Assembly: GCA_017532725.1 (NCBI GenBank)
Contig: JAFXIZ010000062.1
Location: 1-58,493, forward strand
Length of the DNA: 58,493 nt
Source of the DNA: Bacteroidaceae bacterium
GTDB lineage: Bacteria; Bacteroidota; Bacteroidia; Bacteroidales; Barnesiellaceae_A
Direction of reading: 5' to 3'
In this document: positions 8,333 to 17,081 of the stretch, in pieces
Layout of the letters: every line of letters begins with the position of its first letter
Position numbering within the stretch: the first letter of the stretch is position 1
The notes under the pieces: model-generated
Told to the model about the DNA's origin: nothing
Seen by the model: the letters and a program-made list of their open reading frames with translations, nothing else
Databases searched by the model: none
Position numbers and translations under genes: made by a program

Positions 8333-11300
8333 ATGAAAAACAAGAAAACTTTAGGTGCGCTTGTGGTGAGTATGCTTGTCGCTTTGGCTGCTTGGGCCAA
8401 TTACGATGGCGTATTTATGCATAAGCAACCCGATTTGTCACATAGTAAGGTGGCAAATTTCAGTGGCAACAATCAGGAGTATGCTGCTTATAGTCCTGCC
8501 AATGTCAATGAATATCGCAAAGAGCAACAGAATATTGTTGCAGAGGATGGCATTGAAATATACGCTTTCACCGAGAGTAATATAACCAACGAAAAGGCTA
8601 CCGGCTTGATTAAATTCAATAGCACGACCCCCGGTAAAATTACTCGTTTAAAGAATGTTTCCGAGTGGGCTACTGCCGGTGCTTATGCCGATCAGGATTA
8701 TTATGTTATGGTAAGTTATATGATGTATCAACCTACGCTATATACCGTTAATTTGGAAACCGGCGAGATGACATCGGTTGTGGCTTGTACTTCGGAGGGG
8801 GGTAAAGAGGCGCGTCAGGCTGTCGAAATGAGTTATGATGTCATTTCGAAGCAGATGTATATGATAGCCTTTGATGAAAACGATGATGATTATAATACAG
8901 GCCTTTATACTGTTGACCTCAAGACCGGTGAGCAGAAGATGATTATAAAGAATATGAATCGTCACATATACGCTATGGCTATCGATGCCGAGGGTACAAT
9001 GTATGGTGTTGATGGTAATGGTATGTTGTGTAAGATTGATAAGAAGACCGGCGTTTGTACCGATATTGCTAAAACCGGTTTAAAACCATTCTATCGACAG
9101 TCGATGGATTTCGATCGCGAAACCGGTATTGTCTATTGGGCATATAGCGATACTTGGCGATATAGTACACTTTATACGCTTGATGTAACTACCGCAACAG
9201 TTACCAAGGTGGGCGAAATCGGTGGTAAGGAGGAACAGCAAATTGTGGGTATGCACGTGCCTTATTCGTTGTATCAAGGTGCTGCTCCTTCGTTTGTTAC
9301 CGACCTTACTATGACTCCCGATGCCAATGGCGAGTTGAGTGTGCAACTATCTTGGACTTGCCCCTCGCTCACTGTTGAGAATGAGCCGTTGGAGAGCATC
9401 GATTATATAGAGATTACACGCGACGGTGAGGTAGTGGCCACTATTGAGGATGCTACTCCCGGTGCTGCTATGATTTGGAACGATGTTGTAGAGAAGGCTG
9501 CAACTTATACCTACAAAGTGCAGGCTGTCAATGCTGCCGGTTATGGTGAGTTACGCATCGTTTCGGCCTTCATAGGTCACGACGTGCCGGCTGCTGTATC
9601 AGGTTTGCGCCTTACACGACCCAATGAGAACGCTGTCGCGCTGTCGTGGGAGGCTGTGACAAAGGGTGTTGAAGGTGGATATATCGACCAACCGTCGTTG
9701 CGATACAAGGTTACTCGCACATCCGACGGTACGGTGTTGGCTACCGACCTTGTCGAAACAAGTTACACCGATAATACTATTACCGAGTTGAATCGTTATC
9801 GTTATGCCATTGAGTCGTACAATGTCGATGGTGTAGGTGGTGTAGCCAACAGTGGTTATATTGTCAATGGTCCGGCTCGCTCGTTGCCTATGCTGTCGAA
9901 CTTTGACGTTAATGATGAAACCGAGCCCAACTTGTGGACTGTGGGCGATGCCAATGGCGACGGTATTAGTTTCTTCTGGAGTTATGACGAATATTATAAT
10001 TGGGGTGCCTATTATTACCAAACATATACTACCGAGCAGGCCAACGATTGGCTTATCTCACCTCCTGTGCAATTGGAAGAGAATATGCCTTATAAAGTTG
10101 TTGTTGAGGCCAAATCGGCCAATTCCGACCAGCCCGAGCAGTTCTCGGTGTATCTGATACAAAACTACGACCTATCTACTGCCATCAAGGTGGGCGAAAC
10201 ATTTGATATTACCTCTTACGATTACTATCGCGCCAATATTGATGGTGTACCTGCCGGCAACTACTCGGTATGTATAAAATGTACATCAGGCTCAATGGCC
10301 AATTATTTGGCTGTTTACAGCGTTGAGGTGGCCGAAAATGGCGATGGAAACATTCGTGGCGATGTGTGGGACGATAGTTCTCGACCTGTTGCCGATGTCT
10401 ATGTGAGCCTCGATGGTACGGAGTTTGGTGGTTATACCGATGAACGTGGTTTCTTTGAAATTGTCAACGTTCCTGCCGGTAACTACACCATAAACAGTAC
10501 GAAACTTGGATATAAGAGTGTGCCACAGGAGGTTACTGTGAAGGCTCTTAAAGAGGTTAATGTGGAGTTGGATGTCATTAAGCGCAAGGCATTTAATGTG
10601 TCGGGTAGAGTGCTTAACGAGTATAACGAGCCCCTTGCCAATGCTGTTGTTGAAATGACCGGATATAACAGATATACTGCCGTAACAGCAACTGACGGTA
10701 CTTATAGCATAACCAACGTCTATGAGGCAGAGGATGCATGCAACATAACCGTTGCCAAAGACTTCTACACGACGACAACCCAAAAGTTGAATATCGCCGA
10801 TGAAAATAGAGTGGTGGATGCTGTCCTGAAAGACAATGTATTATCGCCTGCTTATGCTACGGCATCGTATCTTGCCGAGGCTAACAAGAGCCTTGTGGAG
10901 TGGAGTACACCCGGCGTCGATGTGAGTGTGGCCGAATATAGCGATATGATTTCCTACACATTCGGTGCTTCCGACGGTACATTTGGCACGCTTATAGGTG
11001 TGGTGTGTCACGAGCCTGTTATCCTGAAAAATCTTAATTGGTTGTTGCTCAATACCGACTCTACAATCAACGTGGTTGTCTTGGCTCTCGATGCCGATGG
11101 TAAACTCACCAACAAAGAGTTGTATGTCGATGGCGATGCTCCCAATGTGTCTTACGATATGACTTATTACACATTTAGCGAAGATGTGTATGCGCCCAAT
11201 GGTTGCTTTATAGGCTTGAGTACCGATGAGGGCTTCTTGGATATTGCCACTGCCATAAACACACCCGATAAGCCCTTTGTGCCTCAATATAATGCTTATA

Positions 11301-11845
11301 TCGAGGACTATCTTGTAGAGGCTGCATTTGAATATGTCGAGTCATTGGGTAGTGACTATTGCGAAAACTTCTTCTTGGGATATGCCGGATTGTCGCTTGC
11401 CGATGATGAGGCTCCCGTTATTACCTACAACGTATATCGTGAGGATGAGGCTGCTATGAGTGTGGTTGCCAATACAGGTGTCAAGGCTCTCTCTTATATC
11501 GATGATGAGTGGGCTGTTATACCTCAAGGCGATTACAAATATGCCATTACGGCAGTGTACCGAAACGGTGCCGAGTCGCAACCGGTTTATACTCCTGTGA
11601 TAACTCGCGATGACTCGGGTGTTGAGGGTTTGTTTGCCGAGGATTTGAATATAACCTTAAACGGTACAGTATTGAATATCAATATGGTTGCCGATGAGGT
11701 GTATCTCTATTCGGCCGACGGCGTGCAGGTTGCATACGCTGCCTCGACATCGACTGTCGCTGTGGATAATTGCAGTGCCGGTGTCTATATGGTGCGCGTG
11801 CTGATTGACGGTAAATGGTATGTTGAAAAAGTACTAATCAAGTAA
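8333..11845 (+). CDS. Large secreted multidomain protein (propeller-like, FnIII, choice-of-anchor, carboxypeptidase-regulatory domains)
   Basis: The protein has 1170 residues and a signal peptide (MKNKKTLGALVVSMLVALAAWA). Residues ~95-310 have a repeated D..TG pattern (VNLETGEMTSV, VDLKTGEQKM, IDKKTGVCTDI) like a beta-propeller. Two fibronectin III-like domains occupy about 316-515. A cleaved-adhesin/choice-of-anchor-like domain follows at ~515-668 (LISPPVQLEENMPYKVVVEA). Two carboxypeptidase-regulatory-like domains follow (GDVWDDSSRPVADVYVSLDG from ~671, VSGRVLNEYNEPLANAVVEM from ~752). The last ~80 residues form a sorting-like tail (VYLYSADGVQVAY...GVYMVRVL). This mix of domains resembles gingipain/haemagglutinin-type surface proteins, but there is no peptidase domain. 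An adhesive or scaffold role at the surface is inferred; substrate unknown. The next gene is 13 bp downstream. Confidence 0.85.
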   Translation: MKNKKTLGALVVSMLVALAAWANYDGVFMHKQPDLSHSKVANFSGNNQEYAAYSPANVNEYRKEQQNIVAEDGIEIYAFTESNITNEKATGLIKFNSTTPGKITRLKNVSEWATAGAYADQDYYVMVSYMMYQPTLYTVNLETGEMTSVVACTSEGGKEARQAVEMSYDVISKQMYMIAFDENDDDYNTGLYTVDLKTGEQKMIIKNMNRHIYAMAIDAEGTMYGVDGNGMLCKIDKKTGVCTDIAKTGLKPFYRQSMDFDRETGIVYWAYSDTWRYSTLYTLDVTTATVTKVGEIGGKEEQQIVGMHVPYSLYQGAAPSFVTDLTMTPDANGELSVQLSWTCPSLTVENEPLESIDYIEITRDGEVVATIEDATPGAAMIWNDVVEKAATYTYKVQAVNAAGYGELRIVSAFIGHDVPAAVSGLRLTRPNENAVALSWEAVTKGVEGGYIDQPSLRYKVTRTSDGTVLATDLVETSYTDNTITELNRYRYAIESYNVDGVGGVANSGYIVNGPARSLPMLSNFDVNDETEPNLWTVGDANGDGISFFWSYDEYYNWGAYYYQTYTTEQANDWLISPPVQLEENMPYKVVVEAKSANSDQPEQFSVYLIQNYDLSTAIKVGETFDITSYDYYRANIDGVPAGNYSVCIKCTSGSMANYLAVYSVEVAENGDGNIRGDVWDDSSRPVADVYVSLDGTEFGGYTDERGFFEIVNVPAGNYTINSTKLGYKSVPQEVTVKALKEVNVELDVIKRKAFNVSGRVLNEYNEPLANAVVEMTGYNRYTAVTATDGTYSITNVYEAEDACNITVAKDFYTTTTQKLNIADENRVVDAVLKDNVLSPAYATASYLAEANKSLVEWSTPGVDVSVAEYSDMISYTFGASDGTFGTLIGVVCHEPVILKNLNWLLLNTDSTINVVVLALDADGKLTNKELYVDGDAPNVSYDMTYYTFSEDVYAPNGCFIGLSTDEGFLDIATAINTPDKPFVPQYNAYIEDYLVEAAFEYVESLGSDYCENFFLGYAGLSLADDEAPVITYNVYREDEAAMSVVANTGVKALSYIDDEWAVIPQGDYKYAITAVYRNGAESQPVYTPVITRDDSGVEGLFAEDLNITLNGTVLNINMVADEVYLYSADGVQVAYAASTSTVAVDNCSAGVYMVRVLIDGKWYVEKVLIK

Positions 11846-11858
11846 AATACAGATAATT

Positions 11859-13700
11859 ATGAATAGAATATATATAGCCGCATTCTTGATGTTGTCGATT
11901 GTAGCGACAATGCAGGCTCAAAATGTAATCTTTTCTTGTGACTTTGAGGAGGGAATGCCCGAGGGCTTTACTTGTTACGACCTCGACGGTAATGCCCCCT
12001 CTCGCAGTATGAAGAGTTATGGACTTACCGAGGGGGTGGCGTGGGCTGCTTACACCGATACTGTAGCCGAAAATACGGCTGCTTACAGTGGCTCGTGGTA
12101 CAAAACACCGGCACAGTCGAACGATTGGCTGGTAACGTCGGCTATCGAGGTGGTGGATGTGCGCAATATACTATCTTGGAAGACGCGCGCTCTCGATGCC
12201 AAGCACCCCGATGGTTATGCTGTATATATCAGTGAGGTCGGTAATCGTCCCGAGGACTTTACCAATGAGCCGGTATATACTGTCGATGCCGAGGATGCCG
12301 ATTGGCAACAACATTTTATCTCGTTGGCCTCGTGGGTAGGAAAGAGTATCTATGTAGCCTTTGTCAATAATAGCACCAACTGCAATATATTGGCACTTGA
12401 TGATATCAGTGTCTATTCATACGAGCATAGTTTTATCCTCACCAACACTACTCCCGAGGCTGTTACCACTCCCGGCGTGGTACACGTTAAGGGTGAGATA
12501 AAAACCTCGGGATTTTTGCCGGTCGAGGGATATGTATTGGAACTTACCTACAATGGCAATACTACTGTTATAGATAGAAATACAGATGTTGTCGCAGCCG
12601 ATAGCGTTGCAACATTTGAATTTGATGTTGATATAGATGTGCCGTTGGATGCTACACGCGATTATTCGCTTAAAGCGAGCAGTCTGAACGGTTCTGATGT
12701 GATAACTACCGACGGCAGTATTACCTGTTTCAAGCGCACAGTGCTTATCGAAGAGGGTACAGCCACTTGGTGTATGTGGTGTCCTCGTGGCGCATACGGC
12801 TTGCAATTGATGCACGAAAAGTATGCCGGCGAGTTTGTCGATGTGGCTGTACACGGTACCGATGAAATGATGGACATACCTTACTATATAGGTGCTGTAC
12901 CTTACTTCTCAATGGGATTCCCCGGTTGTGTATTGGATAGAAAAGCCGCATTGTCGGGCGATCCCTATTACGATGTCGATTCGCTCTTCAACGTTGCTCG
13001 TCAACAAGGTGCTATAGGTAAGGTAACCACAACAGCGCAGTTGGCAAGTGCAAGTCAACTGCTTGTTGAAGCAACCGTGGAGTTTGGTAAGACTATAGCC
13101 GAGGGCGAATACTCATTGCTATACATCATTGTTGAGGATAGCGTTACAGGCTATGAGCAGTCTAATGCTTATGGTGGAGGTACGCAAGAGATGGGTGGTT
13201 ATGAGAAGTTGCCCGATCCCATTCCTGCCGGCGAATACTACTTTGCCAACGTAGGTCGTATGGTATATCCGTCGTTCAATGGCGATGCTACCGTACTGAC
13301 CGGTGGAACACCCCGACACACTCCTATAACCGTATCGTGGAGCATCGATTTGCCCGAGGTGCAACGTTTAGACCAAGTGAAGGTTATTGCCGTTATTACC
13401 GAAACTGCTACAGGCGAGGTAGTGAATATACACCAAGTAACCCCTGCTATACCCGAGGCTGTCGATGATATTGCCGGCGATAAGGATGCCATTAAGGTGG
13501 CTACAGTGGGTGACAATATCGTGGTTGCCGCACAAGAGGCACTACAGTATGTAGGTGTGTGGAACTTGAGTGGACAGTTGCTATACACAGCGCAACCTCA
13601 CAGCAATACCTGCACCATAAACCTTGCCGACAACAATCAGGTAGTGGTCGTGAAGGTGCAAACAGCGCACGATGTAGCGGTAGTAAAGTGTGTAAGATAG
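11859..13700 (+). CDS. Secreted Omp28-like protein with thioredoxin-like CxxC domain
   Basis: The protein has 613 residues with a signal peptide (MNRIYIAAFLMLSIVATMQAQ). Residues ~20-165 form a choice-of-anchor domain (DFEEGMPEGFTCYDLDG; SNDWLVTSAIEV). After an Ig-like linker, EEGTATWCMWCPRGAYGLQ places a CxxC pair at C305/C308 at the start of a thioredoxin-like fold of the Omp28 type. A sorting-like tail closes the protein (VGVWNLSGQLLYT...VVVVKVQ). Omp28 was named in Porphyromonas gingivalis as an outer-membrane-associated protein; its chemistry is not established. The gene lies 13 bp after the 1170-residue protein and shares an anchor-domain style with it, so the two probably form an operon and may act together at the surface. 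I see no terminator after it. Confidence 0.82.
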   Translation: MNRIYIAAFLMLSIVATMQAQNVIFSCDFEEGMPEGFTCYDLDGNAPSRSMKSYGLTEGVAWAAYTDTVAENTAAYSGSWYKTPAQSNDWLVTSAIEVVDVRNILSWKTRALDAKHPDGYAVYISEVGNRPEDFTNEPVYTVDAEDADWQQHFISLASWVGKSIYVAFVNNSTNCNILALDDISVYSYEHSFILTNTTPEAVTTPGVVHVKGEIKTSGFLPVEGYVLELTYNGNTTVIDRNTDVVAADSVATFEFDVDIDVPLDATRDYSLKASSLNGSDVITTDGSITCFKRTVLIEEGTATWCMWCPRGAYGLQLMHEKYAGEFVDVAVHGTDEMMDIPYYIGAVPYFSMGFPGCVLDRKAALSGDPYYDVDSLFNVARQQGAIGKVTTTAQLASASQLLVEATVEFGKTIAEGEYSLLYIIVEDSVTGYEQSNAYGGGTQEMGGYEKLPDPIPAGEYYFANVGRMVYPSFNGDATVLTGGTPRHTPITVSWSIDLPEVQRLDQVKVIAVITETATGEVVNIHQVTPAIPEAVDDIAGDKDAIKVATVGDNIVVAAQEALQYVGVWNLSGQLLYTAQPHSNTCTINLADNNQVVVVKVQTAHDVAVVKCVR

Positions 13701-13740
13701 AAGTAATAATCATATCGCAAAACTATTGAATAAAAGCGAG

Positions 13741-13771
13741 TTGCAAAATTCAAAATTATTTCATAGATTTG
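13741..13771 (+). promoter_or_regulatory. Promoter for MORN-like gene
   Basis: TTG (13741-13743), a 20-bp spacer and TAGATTTG (13764-13771). Transcription would start near 13775, after the longest possible ORF start (13726), so this promoter favours the ATG at 13798. Confidence 0.6.
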
Positions 13772-13797
13772 TAAAAATAATTCTAAAACGCAATACG

Positions 13798-15099
13798 ATG
13801 AAAGATGCAGTAAAGTACATAGGCAGGTGGCAACAAAAGAGTGTTATTCTCGAAAAACTTGAGGGTCCCATAGGAGAGGGTAGTGTAGAGTTTCCTTGTG
13901 GCGCCAAGTTTGAGGGATGTTTCCATTTAAGTTTTGCAAAAATACAAGGCCCTTGTTATGTAGCAGACGGAAAATATACATTTGCCGATGGTAAGTATAT
14001 AGAAAATGCGTGGATTAATACCTCCGATGACCTGACAATGTTTGGTCTGAAAGGTGTGTATGAGGTGCGCAACGCCGATGGCTCATTGGCATCTATCACT
14101 TCATTCTGGCTAAATAAGCGCCACGGAATAGAGATACTTGTAGGCTCTACGGTAGAGGCAGTCGAATGGTACTTGGGTGAGGAGCAGAAGCATTATGAAG
14201 TGAAAAACTATACGCTCAACGCCATCGACAAAGATCGCCGTGAACTCGTTGTAGAACTTGCTAATGGTATCTTGATAACGATGGTGGGTGGTCGTCTCGA
14301 GCCCAACAAATATGAAAACTATGTCTACGATAACTACTTGATGGCTAAAGTAGTCTATGACAATGGCGATGTATATGAGAGCATCAACTACGATATACGC
14401 AACTTGCAACCCTATGGTGGATGTGGTACAAGACGTATGGCCAATGGTATGAAGCGTGACGAGTATTATAAAGGTTATGAGTTGGAGCGTATCGAGCGCG
14501 AAGCTTGGGATAGAAGTAGAGTTGAAAAGAAGCAAATACCCAATCCTATCAATCCCGAGGAACTTATAACAGCCTATGTGTGGAGCAACCACATCGAGTA
14601 TATCGACGACTTCAATATGAAGTATGACGGCGATGTGGTAGATGGTATGCCTCACGGACAAGGTGTGCTATCGGACGTGAGATCGCAAGCATATATAGAT
14701 GGCAAGATGGGCTATACTTGGCGATTTACCTACGAGGGTACATTCGAGCGTGGTCGTTGCAATGGAAAAATTGTCTTTACCGACCGTGACAATAATACTA
14801 CACGCGAGTGTGAGTGGAAGAATGGTCTGTCGGTAAGTGCTATTCCTGTAACTTTGCGCTACGAGTGGGAGCGTACCTTAGAAGGAGAATTCGATATTCG
14901 TACCGGTGAGGTAGAGGTACGCTTGGGTATGAGATTGCCTCTTGATGCTTTCGATTATGTGAGAGTACTCGATATGACCGATAAATACGTTCAGTTCAAC
15001 GTTTGCGAGCCTCTTTGCCCCGGAGGTGTTATGTATTGTGAAAAAGAATTGACATACGATTTGTCATATAATCTGAAACTCACTTGGGATAAAGAATAG
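13798..15099 (+). CDS. MORN-repeat-like cytoplasmic protein
   Basis: The protein has 433 residues from the ATG at 13798. The in-frame start at 13726 lies upstream of the predicted transcription start. There is no signal peptide or membrane segment. MORN-like patterns occur at GEGSVEFPCGAKFEGCF (~N-terminus), MKYDGDVVDGMPHGQGVL (~280) and FTYEGTFERGRCNGKIVF (~315). MORN repeats form curved beta-hairpin sheets used for protein or membrane contact, and no enzyme motif is visible. It has its own promoter and a strong terminator, so it is probably monocistronic. Function unknown. Confidence 0.7.
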   Translation: MKDAVKYIGRWQQKSVILEKLEGPIGEGSVEFPCGAKFEGCFHLSFAKIQGPCYVADGKYTFADGKYIENAWINTSDDLTMFGLKGVYEVRNADGSLASITSFWLNKRHGIEILVGSTVEAVEWYLGEEQKHYEVKNYTLNAIDKDRRELVVELANGILITMVGGRLEPNKYENYVYDNYLMAKVVYDNGDVYESINYDIRNLQPYGGCGTRRMANGMKRDEYYKGYELERIEREAWDRSRVEKKQIPNPINPEELITAYVWSNHIEYIDDFNMKYDGDVVDGMPHGQGVLSDVRSQAYIDGKMGYTWRFTYEGTFERGRCNGKIVFTDRDNNTTRECEWKNGLSVSAIPVTLRYEWERTLEGEFDIRTGEVEVRLGMRLPLDAFDYVRVLDMTDKYVQFNVCEPLCPGGVMYCEKELTYDLSYNLKLTWDKE

Positions 15100-15131
15100 T
15101 CGATATAGAGGCATCTAATTCTAAAAGTATC

Positions 15132-15169
15132 AAGGAAGTGACGTTTTTTCGCAACATCACTTCCTTTTT
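15132..15169 (+). terminator. Terminator after MORN-like gene
   Basis: AAGGAAGTGA (15132-15141) pairs with TCACTTCCTT (15157-15166), followed by more T. Confidence 0.85.
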
Positions 15170-15182
15170 CATATAAAAGTAT

Positions 15183-15190
15183 TACCTTTG
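15183..15190 (+). promoter_or_regulatory. -7 element for proS
   Basis: TACCTTTG fits TAnnTTTG. It lies just before the 84-bp tandem repeat, which would place both repeat units in a ~210-nt untranslated leader. No clear -33 TTG is visible. Confidence 0.5.
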
Positions 15191-15206
15191 TAGGCTCAAA
15201 AAATAC

Positions 15207-15374
15207 GATTAAGCGAGCGAGAAATGCCAAGTTTACTTGAGCATTTATCACAGCGAGCGAAAGTATTTTGGAGGTTTACCTCAAAATTATGATTAAGCGA
15301 GCGAGAAAAGCCAAGTTTACTTGAGCATTTATCACAGCGAGCGAAAGTATTTTGGAGGTTTACCTCAAAAAAGG
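15207..15374 (+). repeat. 84-bp tandem repeat (two units) in the proS leader
   Basis: Unit 1 is 15207-15290 and unit 2 is 15291-15374. They are identical except for one T/A difference (GAAATGCC versus GAAAAGCC) and the last few bases. Each unit contains two short hairpins, CAAGT-TT-ACTTG and GAGGT-TT-ACCTC, and two GCGAGCGA words. The period is a multiple of three, so an antisense frame stays open and yields a repetitive [15 protein letters not shown] peptide; I regard this as a by-product. Confidence 0.9.
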
Positions 15375-15403
15375 ATATTAACAGACTAAAATATACAATA
15401 GCA

Positions 15404-16885
15404 ATGGCTAAGGAATTGAAAGAGATGACCAAGCGTGCCGATAACTATTCGCAATGGTACAACGACTTGGTAGTGAAAGCCGACTTGGCAGAACAATCGG
15501 CTGTGCGTGGCTGTATGGTAATAAAGCCCTACGGTTATGCCATTTGGGAGAAGATGCAACGAGTATTGGACGATATGTTCAAAGAAACAGGACACGTCAA
15601 CGCCTATTTCCCATTGCTCATCCCTAAATCGTTCCTTTCGCGCGAGGCCGAACACGTTGAAGGCTTTGCCAAAGAGTGTGCCGTAGTAACACACCACCGA
15701 CTCAAAAACGACCCCGATGGCTCGGGCGTTATTGTCGATCCCGCTGCCAAGTTGGAAGAAGAACTTATCATTCGTCCTACATCAGAAACCATCATTTGGA
15801 ATACCTATAAAAATTGGATTCAATCATATCGCGACCTCCCCTTGTTGGTAAACCAATGGGCCAACGTAATGCGTTGGGAGATGCGTACACGCCTCTTCTT
15901 GCGTACAGCCGAGTTCTTGTGGCAAGAGGGTCACACAGCCCACGCCACCCGTGAGGAGGCCGAGGAGGAAACACGCCGTATGCTCGACGTATATGGCACA
16001 TTTGCCGAGCAATATATGGCAATGCCCGTTGTGAAGGGTGTTAAGAGTGCCAGCGAGCGTTTTGCCGGCGCACTCGATACCTACACTATCGAGGCTATGA
16101 TGCAAGACGGCAAGGCATTGCAAGCAGGTACATCGCACTTCTTGGGACAAAACTTTGCCAAAGCATTCGATGTACAGTTTGTAAACAAGAACAACGAACT
16201 TGAGTACGTTTGGGCTACATCGTGGGGTGTATCTACACGCCTTATGGGTGCGCTCATTATGACACACAGCGACGATAACGGTCTTGTATTGCCTCCCCGT
16301 TTGGCTCCCATACAAGTTGTCATCGTTCCCATCTACAAGGGCGAAGAACAACTCGCAGCCATCGACGAGCGTGTAGCAAGCATCGTAGCCAACCTCAAGG
16401 CTATGGGCATTTCGGTTAAATATGACAACGACGACAAGCGTCGTCCCGGCTTCAAGTTTGCCGAATATGAGTTGAAGGGTGTACCCGTACGCCTTGTACT
16501 CGGTGGACGCGACTTGGAAAACGGCACTATCGAAGTGATGCGTCGTGACACACTCGAAAAACAAACATTGCCCCTCGAAGGCATTGAGGAGGCAGTACGC
16601 ACACTGCTCGACGACATACAGGCCAATATGTTGCAAAAGGCACTCGACTATCGCAAGAGCCGTACCATCGAGGTCGATACCTACGAAGAGTTCAAAGAGC
16701 GCATCGAAGAAGGCGGCTTCATCCTTGCACACTGGGACGGAACACCCGAAACCGAGGCACGCATCAAAGAGGAAACCAAAGCAACCATCCGTTGTCTGCC
16801 CCTCGATGGCGACCTCACCCCCGGCGTATGTATGGTAACCGGCAAACCCTCAGCCCGCCGAGTACTCTTTGCCCGTTCATATTAA
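15404..16885 (+). CDS. proS: Prolyl-tRNA synthetase (archaeal/eukaryal-type)
   Basis: This 493-residue class II aminoacyl-tRNA synthetase charges tRNA-Pro with proline in the cytoplasm. The short form without the ~180-residue editing insertion is clear: it starts [19 protein letters not shown], has [13 protein letters not shown] and [11 protein letters not shown] in the motif 1 region, [10 protein letters not shown] and [20 protein letters not shown] around motif 2, and an anticodon-binding domain from about residue 300 ([11 protein letters not shown]). The C-terminal ProS domain ends in [10 protein letters not shown], as in the ProS type 3 family. The length is normal. The leader holds a duplicated 84-bp element that could regulate expression; a strong terminator follows. 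Confidence 0.97.
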   Translation: MAKELKEMTKRADNYSQWYNDLVVKADLAEQSAVRGCMVIKPYGYAIWEKMQRVLDDMFKETGHVNAYFPLLIPKSFLSREAEHVEGFAKECAVVTHHRLKNDPDGSGVIVDPAAKLEEELIIRPTSETIIWNTYKNWIQSYRDLPLLVNQWANVMRWEMRTRLFLRTAEFLWQEGHTAHATREEAEEETRRMLDVYGTFAEQYMAMPVVKGVKSASERFAGALDTYTIEAMMQDGKALQAGTSHFLGQNFAKAFDVQFVNKNNELEYVWATSWGVSTRLMGALIMTHSDDNGLVLPPRLAPIQVVIVPIYKGEEQLAAIDERVASIVANLKAMGISVKYDNDDKRRPGFKFAEYELKGVPVRLVLGGRDLENGTIEVMRRDTLEKQTLPLEGIEEAVRTLLDDIQANMLQKALDYRKSRTIEVDTYEEFKERIEEGGFILAHWDGTPETEARIKEETKATIRCLPLDGDLTPGVCMVTGKPSARRVLFARSY

Positions 16886-16911
16886 GAGATATTGTTATCA
16901 CATTCATAACG

Positions 16912-16947
16912 CGAGGTCGCACCTTAAAATGGTGCGACCTCGTTTTT
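16912..16947 (+). terminator. Terminator after proS
   Basis: A perfect 12-bp stem (CGAGGTCGCACC / GGTGCGACCTCG) with a 7-nt loop and five T. Confidence 0.95.
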
Positions 16948-16950
16948 CTA

Positions 16951-16996
16951 CCCTCAATTTTACATACTATTGTGTTAAAGTATGTAAAATTGGGGG
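16951..16996. repeat. Inverted repeat abutting the G9 tract
   Basis: CAATTTTACATACT (16955-16968) and AGTATGTAAAATTG (16979-16992) are perfect 14-bp arms with a 10-nt loop. Counting one wobble pair, CCC/GGG extends the stem into the G run. The right arm overlaps the predicted -33 TTG of the adhesin promoter, so this may be an operator or a cruciform. Confidence 0.75.
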
Positions 16997-17023
16997 GGGG
17001 TAATTCGATTGTGTGTATATTTG
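16990..17023 (+). promoter_or_regulatory. Adhesin promoter with G9 homopolymer in the spacer
   Basis: TTG (16990-16992) and TATATTTG (17016-17023) are 23 bp apart. Nine G (16992-17000) sit at the start of the spacer. The preferred spacer is about 19-21 bp, so loss of a few G would improve the promoter. Confidence 0.5.
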
Positions 17024-17081
17024 AAAATAATTAAATAAGTGTTTCTATTTATAGTTTATTTTAAGTAATAATTATATCGTT

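Noticed and set aside
13726..13797. Longer N-terminus for the MORN-like protein
   Set aside because: A consensus promoter (13741-13771) lies inside it, so it would not be transcribed.
15207..15374. T-box riboswitch for proS
   Set aside because: I found no T-box sequence motif or antiterminator/terminator pair, and the class is not expected in Bacteroidetes.
15207..15374. CRISPR array
   Set aside because: There are only two long direct units without spacers and no cas genes nearby.
15196..15432. Minus-strand ORF with repeated [15 protein letters not shown] peptide
   Set aside because: It arises because the 84-bp DNA repeat is a multiple of three. It also overlaps the proS start, and the DNA repeat explains it better than a Cys-motif protein.
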